Part shown: positions 1-8,970 of the stretch, piece after piece | Layout: each line of letters begins with the position of its first letter | Position numbering within the stretch: the first letter of the stretch is position 1 | Notes under the pieces: generated by a model | The model's input: the letters and a program-made list of their open reading frames with translations, nothing else | What the model was told of the DNA's origin: nothing | The model's database searches: none | NCBI RefSeq assembly: GCF_009828055.1 | Contig: NZ_WTYB01000001.1 | Location: 1,007,183 to 1,071,182 of the forward strand | DNA length: 64,000 nt | Source of the DNA: Erythrobacter ramosus | GTDB taxonomy: Bacteria; Pseudomonadota; Alphaproteobacteria; Sphingomonadales; Sphingomonadaceae | Direction of reading: 5' to 3' | Translations under genes and position numbers: made by a program

Positions 1-507
1 GCCGGTCAGGATCAGCTTTTCGGTCTTCGTGCCGGGCACTTCTTCAAGCCGGACCTGCGTCACATTTTCCTTTTCGACCATGTGGATCGGCCAGGGCGCG
101 GTGAAGCCGGTAGATTCGAGCGTGTGTGAATACTTGCCGCCCAGCCATGTGACCACGGCCTGTTCGCCGGGCTGAATGAAGTGGAAACTCGTCACCGCGG
201 CCCACACCACCGCAATCCCGCCGATGATAACGGGCGCCCAGCTCTTGCCATCGGGACGCTCGGGCAGCCGGAATGTCGGGCCGCCGCCGCCACCGCCGCC
301 TGCGCGGCGCGGTCCTTCGGGTCCACGGCTCTTGAAGATGTCCTCAATGCTGGCCGAACGCCGCTTGCCGGGTTCACCACCGCCGGGCAGCCACGGGTTG
401 CGCGGGCCGCCGCCACCGCCGCCTGCACCGCCATCGCCCGCAGGCCCATCCCCGCCGGGTTCGTCGCCGCTTCCGCCGCCGCCCCAGGGGTTGTTTTTGC
501 CAGCCAT
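1..507 (-). CDS. hflK: HflK, FtsH protease modulator (5' part of gene only)
   Basis: The reverse strand from the ATG at 507 to the window edge encodes 169 residues without a stop. The first 80 residues are very glycine/proline-rich with two NPW motifs, followed by a membrane segment at about residues 89-108. The SPFH/band-7 start follows (IQPGEQAVV, then a WLGG element). This is the standard build of HflK, the inner-membrane protein that with HflC forms a periplasmic cage around the FtsH protease. The gene runs off the left edge, so its C-terminal two thirds and hflC are not visible. It is divergent from mrp; the 132-nt gap must hold both promoters. Two other open frames in the same interval are shadows of the glycine-rich repeats. 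Confidence 0.9.
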   Translation of the reverse strand, partial: MAGKNNPWGGGGSGDEPGGDGPAGDGGAGGGGGGPRNPWLPGGGEPGKRRSASIEDIFKSRGPEGPRRAGGGGGGGPTFRLPERPDGKSWAPVIIGGIAVVWAAVTSFHFIQPGEQAVVTWLGGKYSHTLESTGFTAPWPIHMVEKENVTQVRLEEVPGTKTEKLILTG

Positions 508-639
508 GGCGAAGCCTTTAAGGCCAGCGCCAAGTCGTTCTCTCCAGCCGTCTAATCTTTGCATAAGGTGTTTATAGGCACGCGTTCTGGCGAAAAACAG
601 GGGTTCGCTGCGTGAATTTGGTGGTAGAGGCGTGCCGAA

Positions 640-1647
640 ATGGACAAGTCACCCCAAGAACCCCGCCAGCCCGCTGCCGAAGAGGCGCTGATCCGTGCCG
701 CCTTGACCCCGGAAATCAACCATCGGCTGCGCTCCGCCCGGATCGTTGCGCGCCGTGCGGTGATCGTGGCCGAGGCCGGTGACCTGTCCGATGCCGCCCG
801 CGTGGAGCTGGAAGCGGCCATCACCGCCGCACTCATTCCGCTGGCGGAAATCGACGAAGTTCGGATCGCGCTGACAGGTGAGCGGCGGCGGCGGCGGTTG
901 ATTGCGGTGGGATCGGGCAAGGGCGGGGTCGGTAAGTCGACGTTGACCACCAATCTCGCGGTGGCGCTCGCCCGGATGGGCCGCAAGGTCGGCGTGATCG
1001 ACGGCGACATCTACGGTCCCTCGCAGCCCAAATTGTTGAAGACCGAAGGCATCAAGCCTGGGGCGACCCCCGATGGCTCGCAACTGGTGGCGATCGACAG
1101 CCCCTATAACGTCAAGGTGCTGTCGATGGGGCACATCGTCGCTCCGGGCAAGGCGCTGGCATGGCGCGGGCCGATGACCGGCAAGGCGCTCACCCAACTG
1201 GTCGATGCCGATTGGGGTGATACCGATCTGCTGCTGATCGACCTGCCGCCCGGCACCGGCGATGTGCAGCTTTCGATGCTGTCGGCCCATCGCCCGGATG
1301 GCGCGGTGCTGGTGTCCACCCCGCAGGATCTCGCGCTGATCGACGCCGCACGCGCGGGCCAGCTGTTCGAGCAGGGCGAGGTGCCGATCATCGGGCTGGT
1401 CGAGAACATGGCAGGCTATTGCTGCCCGGAATGCGGCCACATCAGCGACCCGTTCGGTTCGGGCGGGGTCGAGAAATTCGCCGCTGCGCTCGAAATCCCG
1501 TTCCTTGGCCGCGTGCCGCTGACGCTGGCCACGCGGATCGCGGGCGACCAGGGCAATCCTCCCGCCGCCGGTGATGACGAGACCGCCGCGCCGTTCCGCG
1601 CCATTGCGGAAAAGCTGGCGCGCTGGCTCGATACCGGGACGGTCTGA
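640..1647 (+). CDS. mrp: Mrp/NBP35-type Fe-S cluster carrier ATPase
   Basis: 335-residue P-loop ATPase of the Mrp/ApbC family, which carries and transfers Fe-S clusters in the cytoplasm. The deviant Walker A motif GKGGVGKS is at residues 93-100, the switch region DGDIYGPSQP at about 121-130, and the nucleotide-binding DLPPGTGD at about 201-208. The cluster-binding CPEC motif is at 262-265. The N-terminal ~80 residues form a short divergent MIP18-like domain. Three bases separate it from the next gene, a molybdopterin hydroxylase, so the two are probably co-transcribed; a cluster-transfer protein beside a redox enzyme is sensible but not proof of a direct link. Confidence 0.95.
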   Translation: MDKSPQEPRQPAAEEALIRAALTPEINHRLRSARIVARRAVIVAEAGDLSDAARVELEAAITAALIPLAEIDEVRIALTGERRRRRLIAVGSGKGGVGKSTLTTNLAVALARMGRKVGVIDGDIYGPSQPKLLKTEGIKPGATPDGSQLVAIDSPYNVKVLSMGHIVAPGKALAWRGPMTGKALTQLVDADWGDTDLLLIDLPPGTGDVQLSMLSAHRPDGAVLVSTPQDLALIDAARAGQLFEQGEVPIIGLVENMAGYCCPECGHISDPFGSGGVEKFAAALEIPFLGRVPLTLATRIAGDQGNPPAAGDDETAAPFRAIAEKLARWLDTGTV

Positions 1648-1650
1648 GGG

Positions 1651-3936
1651 ATGGGGCTGACGCGGCGCGGATTGCTGGCAGGGGCAGCGGCGGGCGGCGG
1701 TCTGATTGTCGCCTGGTGGCTGATGCCGCGCAACTACGCGACCCCGTTGGTTCCGGCGCGCGGCGAGCACGTGTTTGGCGCATGGCTCAAGATTGCCAAT
1801 GACGGCGTGGTGACCGTCGCCGTGCCGCAGCTCGAGATGGGGCAGGGCATCACCACGCTGCTGCCGCAGATCGTCGCCTATGAACTGGGCGCGGACTGGC
1901 GGCAGATCGCGGTCGAGCCTGCGCCAGTTTCGGGAGCCTATGCCAATATTCCGCTGGCGACCAAGTGGATGGCGCTGTGGGATCCGTTCGGTGCCGGGCT
2001 GTCTGGCAGCACCGATGCGCTGATCGCGGCGCGCTTTGCCGGGGCGCAGCGCTTCAATGCCACCGCCGATGGCACCTCGCTCTCCGCCTATGAACAGCCC
2101 TGCCGCGAAGCCGCTGCCGCCGCGCGGGCGATGCTGGCGCAGGAGGCCGCGTCGCGCTGGGGTGTCGCGTGGGAGGAATGCGAGGTCGAAGGCGGCTTCG
2201 TGACGCACACCGACAAGCGCGCCAGCTTTGGCGAACTGGCGGAGGCCGCGGCGGAATACACCCCGCCCGACCTCCCGCCGCTGCGTCCCGAGCCTCCGCG
2301 CGAAAAGCCGCTGCCTGCCGATGTCGACGGCGCACCCGCTTTCCCGCGGATTGATCTGCCCTCCAAGGTTGATGGCTCCTACCGTTTTGCCGGTGACGTG
2401 CGCCTGCCGGGGATGGTGTTCGCCTCAATCCGCCACGGGCCGGTCGACGGATCGGAACTCACCGGGTTCAACCCCAAGGGAGCCGCCGGGATCAAAGGGC
2501 TGGCCGGGATCGTCGAAAGCAAGCGCTGGCTCGCGGTCGCGGCCGATACGTGGTGGAGCGCCGACCAGGCTCTCGCCGCGATGAAGCCCAAATTCGCCAA
2601 CCCCACCCCCGTCAACAGCAACGAGATCGCCGCGAAGCTCGATGCGGCGCTGACCGGCGGCGAGGCCCATACCATTGCCGAGACCGGCTATGGCGGCGAG
2701 GCGCTCCAGCGGGTCGACATTGGGCGCCGCTACGAGGTTGAGCCCGCCTATGCCGCTCCGGTCGAAACCGCGACCGCTGCGGCGCGCTATGCCGATGGGC
2801 GGCTCGATCTGTGGATCGCGAGCCAGGCGCCCGAACAGGCGCGTATTGCCGCCGCCCGCGCGATCGGTATTTCCACTGAGGACGTGGCCCTCTACCCCAT
2901 GCCCGCCGGGGGCAGCTTCGATGCGCGGCTGGAACATGACCACGCCATTGAAATCGCGCTGATCGCCAAGGAGCTGGGCCGCCCGGTGCAGCTGACCTGG
3001 CCGCGTCGTGACGAGCTGATCCGCGCCCGCCCGCGTGCGCCTGCCTGGCTGCTGCTCGGCGCGCAGCTGGCCAAAGGCGGGGCGAGCGGGGAAGGCGGCG
3101 CGATTGACGCGATGCGCATCCGCATCGCCACGCCGCCCGCTGCTCTCGAATTCGGCAAGCGCCTGTTCGGCAATCTCACCAGCATGGCCGCGATCCGCGA
3201 AACCAGTGGTGAGCCTGATCCGCTCGCCTGCGAAGGCGCCGTGCCGCCCTATCAGCTGCCGGCACTGCTGGTGGAGCACGTTCCAGTCGAGATCGGGCTG
3301 CCGGTCGGCCGGGTGCGCGGCAATGCCTATGGGCCGACTGTGTTCGCCATCGAAAGCTTCATCGACGAGATCGCCGCCAAGGCCGGGCGTGAGCCGCTGT
3401 CGTTCCGCATGTCGATGCTGGGGAGCGATGTCCGGCTCGCCGCCTGCCTTCAGCGCGCGGCGCAGCTGGCCGGGTGGGATGGCGGCGCGGACCAGAGCGG
3501 ACAGGGCCTCGCCTGCGCCCGAATCGGTGAGGGGCCGGAAGCAGGTCGCATCGCCTGCGTTGCCACCGCGCGTCAGGGTGAAGGCGGCGTGCGGGTGATC
3601 CGGCTCTCGGTCGCGGCGGACATTGGCCGGATCGTCAATCACGACATCGCCAAGCAGCAGATCGAAGGCGGGTTGGTGTTCGGCATGGGCATCGCGCTCG
3701 GCAATGCGCTGCGGCTGCGCGGCGGCCTGCCAGAAGGCGGCGATGATTCCGCGCTTGGCCTGCCGGTGCTCGCCGATTGTCCGGAGATGCGGATCGAGTT
3801 TATCGCCAGCGAAGCCCCGCCCGCCGATCCCGGAGAACTGGGCACGGTGGTCGCCCCGCCTGCGATTGCCAATGCACTGTTTTCGGCTACAGGGTTGCGC
3901 CTGAGACGCCTGCCCCTACTTTCGGACGGCATATGA
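1651..3936 (+). CDS. Xanthine dehydrogenase-family molybdopterin-binding subunit, Tat-exported
   Basis: 761 residues resembling the large (IorB-like) subunit of isoquinoline 1-oxidoreductase and periplasmic aldehyde oxidases. It begins with a twin-arginine leader (LTRRGLLAG, residues 3-11) followed by a hydrophobic stretch, so it should be folded in the cytoplasm and exported. The first Moco-binding segment contains EMGQGITT near residue 68. The C-terminal PGELG segment carries the expected catalytic glutamate (E729). Enzymes of this class normally pair with a [2Fe-2S] small subunit encoded next door; neither neighbour is one, so the electron partner must lie elsewhere or be missing. The substrate cannot be inferred. 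Confidence 0.85.
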   Translation: MGLTRRGLLAGAAAGGGLIVAWWLMPRNYATPLVPARGEHVFGAWLKIANDGVVTVAVPQLEMGQGITTLLPQIVAYELGADWRQIAVEPAPVSGAYANIPLATKWMALWDPFGAGLSGSTDALIAARFAGAQRFNATADGTSLSAYEQPCREAAAAARAMLAQEAASRWGVAWEECEVEGGFVTHTDKRASFGELAEAAAEYTPPDLPPLRPEPPREKPLPADVDGAPAFPRIDLPSKVDGSYRFAGDVRLPGMVFASIRHGPVDGSELTGFNPKGAAGIKGLAGIVESKRWLAVAADTWWSADQALAAMKPKFANPTPVNSNEIAAKLDAALTGGEAHTIAETGYGGEALQRVDIGRRYEVEPAYAAPVETATAAARYADGRLDLWIASQAPEQARIAAARAIGISTEDVALYPMPAGGSFDARLEHDHAIEIALIAKELGRPVQLTWPRRDELIRARPRAPAWLLLGAQLAKGGASGEGGAIDAMRIRIATPPAALEFGKRLFGNLTSMAAIRETSGEPDPLACEGAVPPYQLPALLVEHVPVEIGLPVGRVRGNAYGPTVFAIESFIDEIAAKAGREPLSFRMSMLGSDVRLAACLQRAAQLAGWDGGADQSGQGLACARIGEGPEAGRIACVATARQGEGGVRVIRLSVAADIGRIVNHDIAKQQIEGGLVFGMGIALGNALRLRGGLPEGGDDSALGLPVLADCPEMRIEFIASEAPPADPGELGTVVAPPAIANALFSATGLRLRRLPLLSDGI

Positions 3937-4015
3937 CCCGCACATTTTTGCCACACCGCGTCCGGGCGATGGACTTTGCCCGGAAACGAAACGCCTGCCG
4001 ACCGTTAGGCGGGCT

Positions 4016-5050
4016 ATGACCTGGCAGACCCAGCGCCTTCCGGGCGACCATCCTCCCGCCAAAAGCGGCCAGATCGGCGTGTTGCTGATCAATCTCGGCA
4101 CGCCTGACGGGCCTGATCCGGAATCGGTCAAAAAATACCTCAAGCAGTTCCTGTCGGATACGCGGGTGGTCGAGATTCCGCCGATCGCGTGGCAGCTGAT
4201 CCTGCGCGGGATCATATTGAACACGCGCCCGCAGAAAAGCGCGAAGGCCTATGCCAAGATCTGGACCGATCGCGGATCGCCGCTGGCCGACATTACCTCG
4301 CGGCAGGCCGAAGCGATGGTCGGGCGGTTTGGTGACAAGGTCGTGGTCGATTGGGCGATGCGTTACGGCAACCCCTCGATCGAAAGCCGCATGACCGCCC
4401 TGATGGCCGACGGCTGCGACCGCATCCTGATCGCGCCAATGTATCCGCAATATTGCGCCGCGACGACCGCGACCGTGTTCGATGAGGTCGCCCGCGTGCT
4501 CAAGAAAATGCGCTGGCAGCCCGCGCTGCGCTTTGTGCCGCCCTATCATGACGAGCCGACGTTCCTCGCTGCGCTGGCAGATGACCTGACCCGGCAGGTG
4601 CGCGCCCTGACCTTCAAGCCTGAAGTGATGCTGCTCAGTTTCCACGGGATGCCGCAGCAGACGCTGGAAAAGGGCGATCCCTATTATTGCCACTGCTCCA
4701 AGACCGCGCGATTGCTGCGCGAGGAGCTGGCGACACGGCCCGAATTCGAAGGCGTCCGGTTTGAAACCACCTTCCAGTCGCGGTTCGGCCCGGCGGCGTG
4801 GCTTGAGCCGTCAACCGATGCGACGCTGATGGCCGAAGGCGACAAGGGCACCAAGCGGCTGGTGGTTGCGGCCCCCGGGTTTGCGGCGGATTGTGTCGAA
4901 ACGCTGGAGGAACTTGCGCTGGAAGGGCGCGATGAATTCATCGAGCATGGGGGCGAGGACTATGCCGTGCTCGATTGCCTCAACACCTCGGATGATGGGC
5001 TGAAGATGATCGAGGCCATGCTGAACCGCGAGCTTTCCGGCTGGATTTGA
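4016..5050 (+). CDS. hemH: Ferrochelatase
   Basis: 344 residues, normal length for bacterial ferrochelatase, which inserts Fe2+ into protoporphyrin IX in the last step of protoheme synthesis. The N-terminus has the family signature GVLLINLGTPDGPDPESVKK, and the catalytic histidine lies in LLSFHGMPQ near residue 206. A YYCHCSKT segment follows, as in cysteine-containing family members. The gene starts 79 nt after the molybdopterin hydroxylase and ends 66 nt before a cytochrome P450. Heme from this enzyme would serve the P450, and would be the substrate of the heme oxygenase at 24 kb; protoporphyrin IX is also the branch point to bacteriochlorophyll. Confidence 0.97.
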   Translation: MTWQTQRLPGDHPPAKSGQIGVLLINLGTPDGPDPESVKKYLKQFLSDTRVVEIPPIAWQLILRGIILNTRPQKSAKAYAKIWTDRGSPLADITSRQAEAMVGRFGDKVVVDWAMRYGNPSIESRMTALMADGCDRILIAPMYPQYCAATTATVFDEVARVLKKMRWQPALRFVPPYHDEPTFLAALADDLTRQVRALTFKPEVMLLSFHGMPQQTLEKGDPYYCHCSKTARLLREELATRPEFEGVRFETTFQSRFGPAAWLEPSTDATLMAEGDKGTKRLVVAAPGFAADCVETLEELALEGRDEFIEHGGEDYAVLDCLNTSDDGLKMIEAMLNRELSGWI

Positions 5051-5116
5051 CCGCGCGGAGTATTTACATCAGAGTCAGTTGCGAATCCGAACCTTCACCG
5101 GAGCATCAAGACCCTC

Positions 5117-6532
5117 ATGGCTACCCTTGCCGAAGCCCCGCAGTCCCCTGACACCGCGCCCGCCAATGCGCCGCGCCACTGGAGCGAGTTGCGCCTGACC
5201 GAGGCTGACCTCGCGCATATCCCGGGTGAGGCGGGCTGGCCGGTGGTCGGCAACACCTTTACCATGCTCGCCAACCCGCACGCCTTTGCCGAGCGGATGA
5301 TCAAGACCCACGGCAAGGTCTATCGCAATCGCGCCTTCGGCGGCTGGCAGATCGCGCTGATCGGGGCCGAGGCGAACGAGCTGCTGTTGTTCAACAAGGA
5401 CAAGATTTTCTCCAGCGAACAGGGCTGGGGCCCAGTGCTTGACCAGCTGTTCCCGCGCGGGCTGATGCTGATGGATTTCGACCATCACCGGATCGACCGC
5501 CGTGCGCTTTCGATCGCCTTCAAGCCGGAACCGATGCGGCACTATTCGGGCGCGCTGAACCGCGGCATCGCCCGCGAAGTCGCCAGCTGGGCCGGGCCGA
5601 AGGAGTTCTATCCGGCGATCAAGAAGCTGACGCTCGATCTCGCCGCTGACAGCTTTATCGGTCTGCCGTGGGGGCCGGAAGCCGACAAGATCAACGAAGC
5701 CTTCGTCGACATGGTGCAGGCCTCGGTCGCGCCGGTGCGTAAGCCGCTGCCCTTCACCAAGATGAAGAAGGGCGTGGATGGCCGCGCGTTCCTCGTCGAC
5801 TATTTCACCAAGGAAACCTTGCGGCGGCGCAAGGAAGGCGGCGGGCAGGACATGTTCAGCCAGTTCGCCACCGCCACGCGCGAAGATGGCTCGCTGCTGC
5901 CGGTCGACGAGGTGGTCGATCACATGAACTTCCTGATGATGGCGGCGCATGACACCATCACGTCGTCGGCCACCTCGCTGATCTATCATCTCGCCACCAA
6001 TCCAGTGTGGCAGGAGAAGCTGCGCGAGGAGATCATGGCGGTGACCGGCGGGCCGGATGGGGACGGCAATCCCCGCCCGTTGGATTACGATGATCTGACG
6101 AAGCTGGATCTCACCGAAATGGCGTTCAAGGAATCGTTGCGGATGATCCCGCCGGTGCCTTCCATGCCGCGCCGGGCTTTGCGCGAATTCGAATATGGCG
6201 GGTATCGCATTCCGGCGGGCGCGATGGTCGGGATCAATATTTACTGGACCCACCATTCCGAGGAGTATTGGGAGAACCCCTTCACCTTCGATCCGCTGCG
6301 CTTCACGCCGGAGCAGGTGAAGGCCCGCCACAAATACGCCTGGGTGCCGTTCGGCGGCGGGGCGCATATGTGCCTCGGCCTGCACTTTGCCTATATGCAG
6401 GTGAAGATCCTGCTGGCGCAATTGCTCCAGCGCTACCGGATCGAGGCGGCGACGGGTTACAACCCCGAATGGCAGGACTGGCCGATTCCGCAGCCCAAGG
6501 ATGGGTTGAAGGTGACCTTCACGCCGCTCTAG
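5117..6532 (+). CDS. Cytochrome P450
   Basis: 471-residue soluble P450 with no membrane anchor. The I-helix oxygen-activation motif is AAHDTITSS (H278-D279-T280), where the usual AGxDT has histidine at one position. The K-helix ExxR is E339-SLR. The heme-thiolate loop FGGGAHMCLG places the axial cysteine at 419. Overall layout resembles bacterial CYPs related to CYP120/CYP51-like enzymes, often active on terpenoids or retinoids; the substrate is not predictable from sequence alone. It lies 66 nt downstream of ferrochelatase. No ferredoxin or reductase gene is adjacent. Confidence 0.93.
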   Translation: MATLAEAPQSPDTAPANAPRHWSELRLTEADLAHIPGEAGWPVVGNTFTMLANPHAFAERMIKTHGKVYRNRAFGGWQIALIGAEANELLLFNKDKIFSSEQGWGPVLDQLFPRGLMLMDFDHHRIDRRALSIAFKPEPMRHYSGALNRGIAREVASWAGPKEFYPAIKKLTLDLAADSFIGLPWGPEADKINEAFVDMVQASVAPVRKPLPFTKMKKGVDGRAFLVDYFTKETLRRRKEGGGQDMFSQFATATREDGSLLPVDEVVDHMNFLMMAAHDTITSSATSLIYHLATNPVWQEKLREEIMAVTGGPDGDGNPRPLDYDDLTKLDLTEMAFKESLRMIPPVPSMPRRALREFEYGGYRIPAGAMVGINIYWTHHSEEYWENPFTFDPLRFTPEQVKARHKYAWVPFGGGAHMCLGLHFAYMQVKILLAQLLQRYRIEAATGYNPEWQDWPIPQPKDGLKVTFTPL

Positions 6533-6561
6533 CGGGATTTCCTACGCGGTGCAGATGCGAT

Positions 6562-6741
6562 AGCGAGAGGCGTTCTTTCCCATCGTCCTTTCCCATGGTC
6601 AGCCCTCTCACCCCCTGGCGGGGCCTCCCCCCCCGCCGCAGGCAAAGTGTCAACTTCGATTTTTTGGTTTAATCTTCTGAATTCAAATCAGAAATCCGTC
6701 GAAATGCCGCTTGACACCCTGTCAACTTTGTCAACTTCGTC
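6562..6741. repeat. Dispersed intergenic repeat, copy A (TTGACA/TGTCAA-rich)
   Basis: The core from 6642 to 6739 is 98 nt and matches the reverse complement of 48300-48397 in length and at both ends. It begins GCAAAGTGTCAACTT and ends CGCTTGACAC, 2 nt, TGTCAACTTTGTCAACTTCG, while the middle ~45 nt is AT-rich and diverged. Weaker similarity extends on the left side: a C-rich tract and CTTTCCCATCGTCC occur in both copies. The element lies between the P450 stop and the stop codon of the DUF1674 gene, so it is in the 3' region of both. It encodes no protein. Confidence 0.7.
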
Positions 6742-6912
6742 TCAGAAATCCCAGGCGATCCCGTCCTTCTCCCAATCGCCGTAGCGGGTGGGGGAAAGCT
6801 CGCGCGGTTCGTCCTTGAGCGGATCGGTCACCTTCGGCGCGGGCACCGGATCATTGGTCCAGTGAGCGGGCTTCTTGAAGGCCTTGGCGGCTTCGGACTT
6901 CTGTTTGGTCAT
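6742..6912 (-). CDS. DUF1674 small protein (SDHAF4-like)
   Basis: 56-residue protein. The C-terminal half carries the DUF1674 signature: DPLKDEPRELSPTRYGDWE followed by a terminal GIAWDF. In mitochondria the homologous family (SDHAF4/Sdh8) helps assemble the flavinylated succinate dehydrogenase subunit; alphaproteobacterial members are mostly uncharacterised. The ATG at 6912 gives the usual family length. It is divergent from the RsmB-type gene that starts 125 nt away. Its stop codon abuts dispersed repeat copy A. Family call is firm; function is by homology only. Confidence 0.85.
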   Translation of the reverse strand: MTKQKSEAAKAFKKPAHWTNDPVPAPKVTDPLKDEPRELSPTRYGDWEKDGIAWDF

Positions 6913-7036
6913 GGTCTTCAAATGCCTATGCTGGCACTTTGTTTCAAGGAAGGTTAGGGGCGGGCGCTCTGGCCAGCATCGCCGGGGAGCGAAAAACCGG
7001 TTCCCACTTTTTCGCGCGATGCTCTAGAGGCCTCTC

Positions 7037-8287
7037 ATGTCAGCCACCCCCGGACTTCCCGTGCGCCGCGCCGCGCTTCGCCTGCTTGATGCCGTGTTCC
7101 GGCGGGGCGAGACGCTTGAACAGGCCGAAGGCGGCGCGCTCGGCGATGTCCGCAAGGCGCCGGATCGCGCGCTGGCAAAAGCGATTGCGGGGGAGACCCT
7201 GCGCTGGCTGACCGACCTCGATGCGCTCATCGACAGCGCGACCAAGCAGAACCTGCCTGATGATGCCAAGGCGCGGATGGTGCTGCGGATCATGCTGGCG
7301 CAGGCGTTGCGGCTCGACACCCCGCCGCACGCGGTGATCGCGACCGGGCTGCCGTTGCTGGCGGGCGGCCCGCGCAGGCTCGCTCACGGCGTGTTCTCGG
7401 CGCTGGTGAAGCCCGGTGTGGGCGTGCTGCCCGAAGTCCCGACTCTGCCCGAACGTGTCACCGAACGCTGGGGCGCGGACAAAGCCGCCGCGATCGCGCC
7501 GGGCCTCGCCTTCCCGCCCGAGCTTGACCTTGCGCTCAAGGACGCTGCCGAGACCGAAACGCGCGCCGTTACGATGGGCGGCGTGACGCTCGCCCCCGGC
7601 CATGTCCGCCTTCCGCGCGGTGCGGCGGTGGAGAGCCTTGCCGATTACAAGGCCGGCGACTGGTGGGTGCAGGATCTCGCCGCGTCCATCCCGGCGCGAT
7701 TGCTGGGGCCGGGTGACGGCCGCAGCGCGCTCGACCTCTGCGCCGCGCCGGGCGGCAAGACCATGCAACTGGCAGCGGCGGGGTGGAACGTCACCGCGCT
7801 CGACAGTTCAAAGCGGCGGCTCGACCTGCTGAAGGATAACCTCAAGCGCACGGGCCTGAAAGCCTCGCCCGTCCGCGCCGATGCGCTGACGTGGGAGCCG
7901 AAACACCGCTTCGACGCAGTCCTGATCGACGCGCCCTGCACCGCAACGGGCACCTGCCGTCGCCACCCCGATGTGCTCCACCGCATCGGCGCGCGGCAGA
8001 TTCCCGAGATGGTCGAACTGCAACGCGCGCTCGCTGCGAAGGCGGCGGAATGGCTCAATCCCGGCGGCGTGCTGGTCTATGCTGTATGCTCGCTGGAAGA
8101 AGAGGAAGGCGAGCAGCAGGCGGCGTGGATCGACGCCGAGCTGGGCCTTGCGCCGATGCCGATCACGGCGGCGGAGCTGCCCGTTGGGCTAACGCCGACG
8201 GCAGAGGGCTGGCTGCGGACGCATCCGGGGATGCTGGCCGACCAAGGCGGGCTGGATGGGTTCTTTGTGGCGCGGTGGGTGAAGTAA
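7037..8287 (+). CDS. RsmB/NOP-family rRNA m5C methyltransferase
   Basis: 416 residues. An N-terminal NusB-like helical domain (about residues 10-130) is followed by a Rossmann SAM-binding domain. The SAM motif is LDLCAAPGGKT near 235, and the two catalytic cysteines lie in DAPCTATGTCRRHPD and AVCSLEEEEGE, the arrangement used by RsmB/NOP2 enzymes to make 5-methylcytosine in 16S rRNA. It is probably the RsmB orthologue, but several paralogues exist in alphaproteobacteria, so no symbol is given. Convergent with msrA; a GC-rich hairpin at 8291 lies just after the stop. Confidence 0.9.
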   Translation: MSATPGLPVRRAALRLLDAVFRRGETLEQAEGGALGDVRKAPDRALAKAIAGETLRWLTDLDALIDSATKQNLPDDAKARMVLRIMLAQALRLDTPPHAVIATGLPLLAGGPRRLAHGVFSALVKPGVGVLPEVPTLPERVTERWGADKAAAIAPGLAFPPELDLALKDAAETETRAVTMGGVTLAPGHVRLPRGAAVESLADYKAGDWWVQDLAASIPARLLGPGDGRSALDLCAAPGGKTMQLAAAGWNVTALDSSKRRLDLLKDNLKRTGLKASPVRADALTWEPKHRFDAVLIDAPCTATGTCRRHPDVLHRIGARQIPEMVELQRALAAKAAEWLNPGGVLVYAVCSLEEEEGEQQAAWIDAELGLAPMPITAAELPVGLTPTAEGWLRTHPGMLADQGGLDGFFVARWVK

Positions 8288-8290
8288 CGT

Positions 8291-8319
8291 CCCCGTCCCA
8301 GGTCAAGCCCGGGACGGGG
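8291..8319. terminator. GC-rich hairpin between convergent genes
   Basis: A 12-bp stem with one A/C mismatch and a short TCAAG-type loop lies between the RsmB-type stop (8287) and the msrA stop (8326). There is no U-run on either side, so it is not a textbook intrinsic terminator. Its sequence family (CCCGTC..., GTCAAGCCCGGG...) matches the palindromes at 28890-29085. It probably acts as a REP-like transcription/RNA-end barrier. Confidence 0.5.
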
Positions 8320-8325
8320 GGCAAC

Positions 8326-8877
8326 TTACTTCACGTACTTCTGAAACGACTTACGCAATTTCATAAGTTTGGGCGGAATCACCGCGAGGCAATAGGGGTT
8401 GCGCTGGCCTTCGCCGTCCCAATATTCCTGATGGTAGTCCTCAGCCGGATACCACTCAGCGGTTTGCTCGCCGCCCGACAGGCCTTCGATGGTGGTGACG
8501 GCCAGTTTGCCATTGTCGGCGTTCCAGCGCGCAATCGCCGCTTCGGCCTCGGCGCCCTGCGCGTCCGACAGCGGGAAGATCGCCGAGCGGTACTGCGTGC
8601 CGATATCGCCGCCCTGCCGGTTCAGCTGCGTCGGATCATGCGTGCCGAGAAACACGTCGTAAATCTGAGGCAGGCCGATCACATCCGTATCGAAGGTGAC
8701 GCGAATCCCTTCGGCGTGGCCGGTGGTGCCGGTGCAGACCTCTTTGTAGGTCGGGTTGGGCTTCGTCCCGCCGATATAGCCGCTTTCGACCAACGTGACG
8801 CCCACTACGTCGCGGAACACCGCCTCGGTGCACCAGAAGCAGCCGCCTGCAATGATCGCCGTGTCCAAGTTGCTCAT
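8326..8877 (-). CDS. msrA: Peptide-methionine (S)-S-oxide reductase MsrA
   Basis: 183 residues. MsrA reduces methionine-S-sulfoxide in proteins and free methionine. The catalytic motif GGCFWC puts the nucleophilic cysteine at residue 13. EGL...GGEQTAEWYPAEDYHQEYW matches the conserved C-terminal half. The ATG at 8877 is preceded by GGAG at good spacing; a longer frame continues upstream without a start supported by the family. It is divergent from an exported methyltransferase-like gene with 93 nt between starts. Confidence 0.95.
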   Translation of the reverse strand: MSNLDTAIIAGGCFWCTEAVFRDVVGVTLVESGYIGGTKPNPTYKEVCTGTTGHAEGIRVTFDTDVIGLPQIYDVFLGTHDPTQLNRQGGDIGTQYRSAIFPLSDAQGAEAEAAIARWNADNGKLAVTTIEGLSGGEQTAEWYPAEDYHQEYWDGEGQRNPYCLAVIPPKLMKLRKSFQKYVK

Positions 8878-8970
8878 CGAAATCTCCATTGGTATTGGCC
8901 ACAAATAGGCTAGCAAGTGGCAATTGCCATGCGTTGGCGAGCGAAATTTCCACCTCCGGAGAGAGACCCC

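Noticed and set aside
649..2208. A 519-codon minus-strand open frame over mrp and the molybdopterin gene
   Set aside because: It is an antisense shadow in high-GC DNA; the plus-strand frames have clear family motifs.
2425..3642. A 405-codon minus-strand frame
   Set aside because: Shadow of the molybdopterin hydroxylase; no domain or ribosome site.
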